NCBI GenBank assembly: GCA_963795715.1
Contig: CAWCIY010000002.1
Span: 1,240,001-1,304,000 of the forward strand
Source of the DNA: JAFEDN01 sp963795715
GTDB lineage: Bacteria > Pseudomonadota > Gammaproteobacteria > Coxiellales > Coxiellaceae
DNA: 64,000 bases
Reading direction: 5' to 3'
Made by a program: the position numbers and the translations under genes. Positions within the stretch are counted from its first letter, which is position 1. Each line of letters starts with the position of its first letter. The notes beneath the pieces are model-generated. The model did no database searches, had not been told where the DNA came from, and saw only the letters and a list, made by a program, of their open reading frames with translations. Below, piece after piece: positions 37,344 to 47,500 of the stretch.

Positions 37344-40300
37344 CTAACTCAGCAACGGTGTTTTCATCTCAGATTGATTCAGACTACTGCCTGCACTGGA
37401 TAAGCGCACACTGCTGCGGCTGTGAGAGCCTGATAATGTTTCCTGTACAGCATTAGCTATCGCTTCCGCTTGGTTGCGAATCACCTTCGGCGTCGCTTCG
37501 GCTTTGTAAAAACTGGTAAAGGTGTGCATTGAACAACAACGATTATTGCCGACTAATTCTTTAGTGTGCATCGCAATCGCATCAATGATTCTTTGTTTTT
37601 GCGGTCTAGGAAGAGAATTCCAATTGTTCGGCTGAATCACTCCCTTGGTTTCTAACGCGGCGACTACCGTACTGACCGCACCGATGTATTCATTGTAATC
37701 GCGTTTGCCGATATAACCTAAACAGCCGGTGATTTTAATTCTGGAAAATATCTCGCGCGCAATCGGCAGTAATAAAGCATCGGAATAGGTATCCTGTTCT
37801 TCGCCATCTATCGTCGGTCTGACGTTACGTTGTAAACTTAACGAATGTCTATATTTCAGTGCAAAAAACAACAATCCGACGACACCACTGGCCACCGCAC
37901 TGATGATGGCATTGCGAATGACCTCCGACATGCCGCCATTCGATTGGCCCCCCGATTGAAATACTACATCGGCGGGTTTGGGGCAGCCGACACAGCTCAT
38001 TCGACTGTCCCATACGGATACTTGAAAATGGGGACTCAGGCTGGAATTATCCGCGGTAAATAGAATTCGATTATCCATCACCTGCTGCTGAGTAAAGTTG
38101 AAAATCGGCAGTTTGCTTTGGTCATCAATGTCGGCAAAAAATCCATGCGAGATCTCGCTAATCTTAAATAACAATGTCCCTGCTGGAAACCGGGCGCTCG
38201 AGGCTTTTAAATTCACAGCGCTAATGCCCACTGTTTCGCTCGGAGCTATGCTTAAATAAGCTCGATCCAAAGTCGGCGGAGTATCAAAATCCACCCCACA
38301 ATTAAACGTACCGCCAGCCCCTCCCGGCTGGCCATCACTTAATGTCAAATAACAAGTGGGTGCTTTAGTCGAACCATCCGGCACAAACACAACCTCTCCA
38401 TTCGTGATCTGATTTTGATGAAAACTAGGAATTGGGTATTTTAGAGCGGTTTTTAATGCAAAATACCCATATTGCACGGTGCCGGATGTGGGGGTAAATA
38501 AAAGTTCATCAGCAGATACTTGATTGCTGGCTGCTTGTAACATCTCTGGCGTCAACGTCAAGGTTTCGCCTTGGTTGATGGGTAAATAATTGTTCAGCAG
38601 CAATAAAGTGTGGGTTTCTTGTGCGTCCGTGGATAATCCGGTGCTGCTGTCCCGTACCACCAAACTGCCGTCAGGCGGCTCGGTGCTATTTTTATTATGC
38701 ACGAAAAGGATATTCTGTTGAGTGATGTCTTTTTGATAAAACGACGTTATTTCTACTCCTGGCACATTGCGCCTTTCATATTGCCCCTGAGTTATTTCCA
38801 GGCACTAGAAACTGCAACGTCTCCAACGCTTGACCGGAACGTGTCGCTAATAAATTATCCGTAGTCAGTACCACCGACTGGCCTTTGCTCACTGCAAATT
38901 GATTGTTTTGTAAAACCGGTTTTACCGAGTAAGTAATATTGGCGGACTGCGGCAGTGTACTCATACGTCCGTCGCTGACCGAAACTGCATAAGCCGGCGC
39001 ATCAGTTCCCTGCTGATAAAATAACACTGCTTGGTCCAGGATTTGCTGTTGTTGAAAAGTGGTGTCGAGGAGCGTAGGGGATTGAACATCTTCTCCCGGT
39101 ACAATAAAGCGGCCATTGCTGATGTTGGTGATGATAAAGGTCAATTGCCGGTCAGCGATACCCGCATGAGTCGCTAACAAATTATCGGTCGTTAGGGTGA
39201 CCGTTTGCCCTTCGCCAATTTTCAATTGATTATTGACTAAGATCGGTAACGGATCAAAATCAATCACGGCGAATTGCGACGGCGTGCTGATGCGACCATC
39301 AGTCACCGAGATGGCGTATGTTGGCGGTTGTGCTGAACCATCTTGGGTAAACTGCACTACACCGTCGGTGATGTTTTGCTGTTGAAAAGTTTTTAGAGGG
39401 AATTGAGGCGTGCTAATAAAACTAAAATTGCCATGGGTGAGTTGTAACACCACGAATTGCAATGTACTGTTCGGTTTACCCGGATGCGTAGCTGTTAAAT
39501 CAGATGAAGTTAAGATCACCGTTTGGCCTTGATTAATGCGCAGACTATTGTTTAACAACAAAGGGGTGGTGTCAAAATCAATCTGGGCTGAAACAGGTAC
39601 AGTCATGATCCGGCCATCTGTTACCGATACGTGATAAGCGGGAGCAAGCGTTGAATTATCGTGAGTGAATTGAACTCTTCCATCCGTCACATTTTGTTGA
39701 TAAAAATTGCTGATCCCCTGATTCGGTGAATTGCTCCAACTGAACTGGCCATGTTGTATATCGCTAACGTTAAACACTAAAGCATTAGCTGGACCTGTGG
39801 GATGTATGGCGCTCAAACAAGAGGCATTTAAAACCACCCGCTGACCTTGGTTGATGATTAAGCTGTTGTTAATCAAAATGGGATTAGCGTCAAAATCGAT
39901 GCGTGCAGATTGCGGAGATGTTGTGATTCGCTGATCCGTGACCGATACTTGATAGGCCGGGGCTGAAGTGGAATTATCATGGGTAAATTGAATGCGTTGA
40001 TCTGTGATGTTCTGCTGATAAAACTGCAAAACAGGTTGATTGGGAGAAGTAACGACACTAAATTGGCCATGAGTCAAATTGCTGATCACAAACAATAATA
40101 GAGTATCTTCTCCGGTGGAATGAGTAGCAGACAACATCTGTGCATTGAATATCACTGTTTGACCTTGGTTAATCACTAAAGAATTATTTTGCAAAATCGG
40201 CGTGGCGTCGAAATCGATGACTGCCGGTTCAGGCACTGAACTCAAACGGCCATCAGTAACCACTACCGTATAAGCCGGCGGTAATGTGGAATTATCGTGG

Positions 40301-42991
40301 ACAAATTGAATTGATTGATCGGCGATATTTTTTTGATAAAAGCTCGTGATGGCTTGAATAGGTGAATTAATAAAACTGAATTGACCGTGTTGCACGTCGC
40401 TGATATTAAACAGCAAAGCATTGGGTTCGCCGGTGGCGTGAGAAGCGCTCAGTATGTCTGCATTTAGAATCACTCCCTGGCCTTGATTAATCACCAACGT
40501 GTTATTTTCCAAAACCGGAATGGCGTCAAAATCGATCAAAGCAGGTTGAGCCAGCGAACTGACTCTGCCATCGGTCACAAAACCATATAACCCGGAGCAA
40601 ACACCGAATCATCATGGTTGAATTGAATTTTCCCGTCAGTGATGTTTTGTTGATAAAAAGAAAAAATAGGTTGAGCGCTGGCATTGATCACGCTGAAATT
40701 GCCGTGCTGAATGTTGTTGATCATGAAAATTAAGTTAGCATCATTTCCACTGGGATGTGTGGCGATAAGTATTGCAGAATTGAGAACAACGGATTCTCCC
40801 TGGTTAATCCGTAAAGTGTTGTTGAGAACGATTGGTAAAGTATCAAAATCAATCAGGCCGGCTTGCGGACCCACGGTGATTTTTCCATTGCTGACAGTCA
40901 CGTTGTAAGACGGCGGCAAGGTAGAACCATCATGCATAAAACTCACTGCACCGTCACTAATATTTTGTTGCCGAAAAATTAAAATCGGTTGATCAGGAAA
41001 ATTAATCCATTGAAATTGCCCGTGTTGCAAGTCGCTAATGATAAACTCTACGTTTTCTTCCTGGCTGCCGGTATCGGTAGCGCTAAGATTTTCAGCAGTC
41101 AATACTACCGTTTGGCCTTGGTTAATCATTAGTTGATTATTTTTAATTTGCAAAAGATTAAAAGTGATATTAGCCGGCATTTCACTGACATAGGCAATTC
41201 CTGTCGTCCGCACAGTGATATTATAACTGGGTGCTTCAGTAGTGCCATCTGGTACAAATTGAATGTCGCCTGCGATAATTTGCTGCTGAGTAAAATTAGC
41301 AATTACTTTCCCCGGATCACTGGTGAGTTCAAATTGCCCGTGGGTGACATTGGAGGGAATAAACACTAAAGTGCTATTATCATGGTTACGATCATAAGCT
41401 GCTAGATCATTTATGTTGATTAACACAGTTTCATTGGCATATAAAGACAAGCTGTTATTTACCAAGACTGATGGAATATCACCAAATACTACATACGTGC
41501 GACCAGTAGCCTTAGTTATAATCCAGGCACTAATCAAAAAGTCTGTTACCCCATCACCATTGATATCTCCTGCTGTGCTGGTCGAAAACCCATTCGCATC
41601 TGCAATAGTTTCTCCTTTAAGTTTAAAACCATTTACCCCATTGAGATTAGACAATGGTAATAGACCATCCCTTCCTATTTCAGGTTCTCCAAATACCACA
41701 TAGCCATACCCAGCATTACCAGGATTCGGCGCCTTCCCAATCATATGTTCTTGGGGCTCCGATAAGCAAATCTACATAGCCATCCCCATTGATATCGCCT
41801 GCCGTACTGACGGAAATACCACTATAATCATCGTTGTTTTCACCATCGAGTTTAAAACCATTGGCTCCATTGAGACTCGATAAGGAAAGTACTCCACTGC
41901 TGCCTATTCCGGGGCCACCAAACACCACATAACTACGACCTTTATTACTAGCTTCTGGATAAGCAAAAGCTCCAATCAACAAATCGGCATGTCCTATCAC
42001 CATTGATATCTCCTGCAGCACTAACAGAATAGCCAGTTCCATCACCATTTGATTCACCATCCAATTTAAAGCCGTTGGCGCCATTGAGACTTGATAACGC
42101 AATTTGGCCACTGGCACCAACCCCAAGACCACCAAATACTACATAACCGCGACCCTTACCATCAAGACCTCCAGAGGCTGGATAACCAGCAGCACCGATC
42201 AACAAATCAGCATATCCATCATTATTGATATCTCCCGCTGAGCTGACTGAACGACCACTGAAATCACCCCTATTTTCTCCATCGAGCTTAAAACCATTGG
42301 TGCCATTCAAGGTTAGACAACGCGAAAATTCCGCCGCTACCCATTCCAGGGCCACCAAATACCACATAACTACGGCCACTGCCACTATACATTGGATAGC
42401 GAGAAGCACCAATCAATAAATCCGCATGGCCATCACCATTAATGTCTCCCGAAGAACTAACAGAAGTACCACTGTAATCAGAATTATTTTCGCCATCCAG
42501 TTTAAAGCCATTGGTACCATTGAGACTGGACAATGGAATCACTCCACTATTGCCTACCCCAGCACCGCCAAACACCACATAACTACGACCCTTACAATTA
42601 TTTTTTGGATAACCATAAGCTCCAATCAATATATCGGTATAGCCGTCGTCATTGATATCTCCTCCTGTTTTGACAAAATAGCCACTCCAATCATCATTAT
42701 TTTCGCCCTCTAATTTAAAACCATTTTTACCATTGAGACTCGACAATACAAAATTTCCACCCCTTCCCACTTCTGGTCCACCAAATACCACATAACTGCG
42801 GCCTTTATTATTACCTCCCGGGTACCCAAAGCTCCAATCAACAGATCAGCATACTGATCACCATTAAAATCTCCTGCACCACTAACAGAATAGCCACTGT
42901 GATCTCCATTATTCTCACCATCAATTTTAAAACCATTCTGGCCATTTAAACTCTCTAAAGGCAACACTGCCGGAAATTGTCCTTGTTTCAT
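37344..42991 (-). pseudogene. FG-GAP/CSPG receptor-like gene, class C tail, inactivated by at least six frameshifts
   Basis: The gene starts MKQGQFPAVLPLESLNGQNG (AGGAGG upstream) and would encode about 1880 residues: seven FG-GAP repeats, about eleven CSPG/NG2-like repeats, a transmembrane helix (near 37870) and a class C tail ending MKTPLLS. It is split into seven overlapping frames by one-base changes near 42824, 42308, 41995, 41740, 40580 and 38793. At each site homology to the paralogues continues in the next frame. For example CTTGAATGGC stands for CTTAATGGC near 42308, and GGTGATAGGAC for GGTGATGGAC near 41995. Neighbouring paralogues of similar length have none, so decay is more likely than sequencing error. 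It is the longest CSPG stalk of the family. Confidence 0.85.
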
Positions 42992-43037
42992 TTTGCTATC
43001 CTCCTAAAGTTAGGTTTCCATTATGGAAACAATTACG

Positions 43038-44459
43038 TTACTTAGTTTTCAACCCCATCGGGTCACTGGTTTTTTTAGATTGATTCAAACCACCCGTTGG
43101 CGTCTGACCTTTCTTGGCATCTCCACCCACTAAAGTCTGGGGCAGCGAACTACTCAAAGGCCGTTGGACAACTGTTCCGGTCATACTGCTGGTGGTGCTG
43201 CTGGTCGATGCCGAACTCGAAGACAAGGGCCTTGTAATTGGTGTTGAAGTCGATTCGACAGATGAGCGGGATTCGCTCATCGTCATTACACCACCGATAG
43301 CCGGGTCTGACGAACTTAATAAATTTTCCAGAGGATACACGATTTCGGGCGTGCGTTCATACCATCCTTTGATCCTTCTGGCCAAAGTCGCTAAAGAGAC
43401 ACGCTCGGTTGCCTTTTTTAAATATTCATCCAAAGCCGATTCCATGGCCTTGATGGCGGCGGCCAAATCGGTTTTCCGCTGCACATCGATTTGATGGATC
43501 GAAGACTCGGCAAACGTTAAGGTGATATCTTTTTCTTCATCCTCCTCTTCTGAGCTGATACGGTTTTCTTTTTTCTCTAATTGCGCATGCCGGGTTAAAC
43601 CGTGCTCTTTTAATAAATCTGTATGCAATTTCTCATGAGTCTTGAGTAGTTGAACAGCCATTCTTTTCACTTGGGCCACATCCGTGTTGAGTTTGATTTC
43701 AGGCGCCAAAAAATCGCGCATTTCCGAAGAAAACACCAGGCCTTGATACTCGGGTTTATAAACAAAGGTCTTGATGGAAGGCGGTGTCAGAAAGGACAAC
43801 GTCGGTAGTCCTATCCAAGATAAACTGCCACCCCAATCAATATGCTGACCCGCTAGACTGGCCACCGTCATAGGGGTTTTCAACGCGTCCGGTTTCTGCC
43901 AAATACCTAACAAAGTGCGAAAATAAGGTGATAAGGCGTCGTTGACTTCCACTAACTGTTTAATCTCTATTTCAATAAAATAAAAACCCAATAAGGATTC
44001 AAACGGTTGCAAGGGAATGGTCTTTCTTGGCCGCAAAGAAAGGACAGGTCGGATGCAACATGAGTGAATCCCTTAACAAATAATCATATAGCTCGATCAA
44101 CTTATTTTTGGCAGGATAATCTTGAGGAACGCGTTCTCGATGAAAGACTTGGGTTACCTGGATTAATTGTTCACGGATTTTCTGCAAAAAAACTCTTAAA
44201 TAGGGAGCATGATCCGGAGACTGACTTTTTTTCAGCAAAAATTCAGTGATTTTTTGTTCTTCAGGACTGAGATTATTGGGAACTTTGCCTTGCGACCGCA
44301 ATTCGATCAACTGAATCATCACAAAGCTCATCAGAACGATGCAAGAAACTGCAGTCAACGGGTGCTGATCTGTAGTGCGATTCTGGAATTTTAAATTCCG
44401 GCTCGCTGAATGATGGTTTGCGCCATGATCAATAATTCGTGTCTGGAAACGTGTCTCAT
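43038..44459 (-). pseudogene. Orphan gene with Ser/Thr-rich tail, apparently frameshifted
   Basis: An ATG at 44459 with AGGAGG upstream opens MRHVSRHELLIMAQTIIQRA but stops after 22 codons. The likely continuation (LIELRSQGKVPNNLSPEEQK to RDSLMLHPTC) is in a second frame (stop 43999), and the remainder (PRKTIPLQPFESLLGFYFIE onward) is in a third frame ending at 43038. Two frameshifts, near 44395 and 44030, would restore one protein of about 475 residues. It would have helical segments, an acidic patch (SSEEEDEEKD) and a tail of Ser/Thr low complexity (RPLSSSSASTSSTTSSM). I recognise no family. A second possibility is two separate small genes. It lies between two giant genes on the same strand. 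Confidence 0.5.
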
Positions 44460-44500
44460 AAAAAACCTCCTGGGTTAAATTAAAAATAAAGCTCATTGAT

Positions 44501-47500
44501 TTAATTGATCAATGGCGTCATCAATGAACCATCGGTACTATCTAAACGGATTGAGTTGCCGCCCGAATGAGATGTTTTGATGTCACTCACCGGTACGTTT
44601 TGATCCAAAGTTCTTTGGCAACAGAATAAACTGCTCCAACAGGTGCGACTGGATTGAATCCTTTTATCCTCATCGGGTTGTTGGGAGATTTGCTGGACCA
44701 CTTCGTTGACAATGGTTTCACACTTGTTATTCAATCCGCGCAAATGCAACTCTCGGCTGCAACCACAGTATACCGAATTGGTTCTAACGTGCCTGGCAAT
44801 GACCGCCGCAAAGACATCCGCGTAGCGATGATAAAGCGCTTTGTCTTCTGCGCGTTGTGAATTTTGCAGTGCTTCTATATCGACTCCATTTTTGGTTTTG
44901 ACTAAAGCCATCATGCGATCTACCAACGTGGCGTATTCTTTTCCGTCTTTATCGAAAAAATCCAGATAAGATAAATTCAAGCGTTGATGCAACGCATTGG
45001 CAAACGGATGTTCGAACTCCCGCTTGTTGCGAAAATGATATTTGGTATACAGGTAACTCAGCACCGTTAAGGCAATGCCGGCTATACTTCCCGCCACGGA
45101 AGCTAAGGTTTTCATATCGATCAATGAACTCGACGGCGTTTGACCGGAAATTTGCAACATAAAAAAAGTTGTCGTCGCTAATGGGGCGACACTAGTCCCG
45201 GTCACGGAAATATTATAATTGAACGGCGAATTCACCAAACCCGTAAACGTCGAAGTCGGTGGATCAAACGTAATCTCTTTCGGCAACGGCAATCCATCTG
45301 CTAAAGTCGACGACAACCGGATGGGTTTCCCCTGTTCATCGTAAAAAGTATCCGCCGCAATTTTAAAATTAAACGCTTCACCAATGGCAAAGGTTTCCGG
45401 TGGAATCGGATTGAGTAATGCCGGCGGTTTATCGACTAAAGTAAAATTAATCACACTACTAACCGGCCCTACCGTAAAATAACCATCGCTGGCTGTGACT
45501 TGATAGCTGGGTGCGATGGGTTTGTTATTATGGACAAATTGAATTTGTCCTAAATGGATTTGCTGCTGGGTAAACTGAATGGTGGTGGTATTTTTGGCAG
45601 GAATTAATTCAAATTGACCGTTTTGACAATCGTTGATAATAAACAGTACTTGCGTATCGGGATAATCATCTTGCAGGCTTAAATCGTTAGCGGTGATTAA
45701 TACTGTAGCTCCTTCCGAAATTTGCAGCTGATTACGAATAAACGACGGTCGGCGATAAAAAGTCGTGGTCACCTCAGACATCGCCGGTCTATTGAAATAA
45801 GGATCACTGATCCCTACTCGATAGTTCGGTGAATCCGCCGTATTATCCTGTGTAAACAAAATCTGTTTGGCCGACAGTTGCTCCTGGGTAAATTGCTGGA
45901 CGGTTGAATTGGACGGTAAAAGCTGAAATTTTCCGTGTTCGATTTGATCGGTCGTAAAAATAATTTGTGACGGCGGATAATCATCGACGCCATTTAACTG
46001 CGAGGCAGTCATCACTACGGTTTCTCCCTGATGGATTAACAACTGATTGACAGTGATGAAGGGTTGACGATAAAACGTCGTTGCCACTAAAGAATTGGGT
46101 GGTAAAGTAAAATAAGGATCGTTCACTCCCACCTGATAACTCGGTGCATTGGCGCCGCCCTCTTGTACAAACCAGACTTGATCTGATTTCAATTGCTTCT
46201 GAGTGAATTGAGTGATCGTGGTGTTAGTGAGCGTGAGTTGAAAATGACCTTGCTGAACATTACTCACTGTAAAAACAACCTCATCATCAGGATAATCGTC
46301 CGTGACATTCAAAAGGCTTGTAGCCATTTTTACGGTTTCACCTTGATGAATCACCAACTGGTTATTTTCAATGACTGGACGACGATAAAAAATCATGTTT
46401 ACTGTGTCTGTCGGTAAAGTAAAATAAGGATCACTGACTGTTACCTGATAGGATGGTGTATTGGCGCTACCATCTTGCACAAACAGCACTTTCTGTGCCA
46501 GTAATTGTTGTTGATTGAACTGAGATATTGGAATAGCCGGTACTAATTGAAATTGCCCATGTTGCAAGTTGCGGATAGTAAATAGCACCTGATCGCTGGG
46601 ATAATCATCGGTCACATTTAAATTGTCCGTCGTGATTAAAACAGTCTCGCTTTGATGGATGAGTAAATTATTCTGCGATAAAACCGGTCGCCGATAAAAA
46701 CTAATATTGGCGGTCTGCGGTGGCGGAGACAAAGCTAAGCCATCACTTTGCACTTGAACCGTATAATTGGGCGCCTGTTGACTACCATCATGAACAAATT
46801 CAACTTGACCACTCCATATTTGTGATTGGTTAAACGATGTGATGGATTGATTGGTAGAATTAACTAAAGAAAAATAGCCATGTTGCACTTGGGTAATATT
46901 AAACCGCAAACTGGCTGCCGGATGATTAAAATCGGTGGCATTGAGATTCTGATTAGTTAAAACAACCGTTTGGTTTTGGTGAATCATTAAATGATTAACA
47001 ATCAATTGCGGGGCGACATCGCCAAAGACTACATAGCTGCGACCTGTCTTACTATTATGACCTTCAGCTCCGATACACAAATCATCAATCCCGTCACCGT
47101 TGAGATCTCCCGCAGAATTGAGCATACGGTTAGATGAGGCACCTGAATCTCCAATTTGATCTCCAATACTTTCACCATCAAGCCTAAAACCATTGACACC
47201 ATTCAAATTCGATAAAGAGAATAAACCAGTACCACCTATTTCCGAACCACCAAATATTAAATAAAAGCAGCCCATATTTTTGTTGTACCCAGGAGCTCCA
47301 ATGAGTAAATCCCGTATTCCATCACCATTAATATCTCCCACTTTACTAACCGCATAACCATTCGCATCTCCAACTGTTTCTCCATCCAACTTAAAACCAT
47401 TTACTCCATTCAGAGTGGATAATGAAAATGAACCACCCTTTCCAATTCCAGAGCCGCCCCATACCACATAGCTACGGCCAATACTATTATTATGAAAGGG

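Noticed and set aside
37344..42991. Phase variation as explanation of the frameshifts
   Set aside because: The breaks are scattered and most are not in simple-sequence tracts. Six independent switches in one gene would be unusable.
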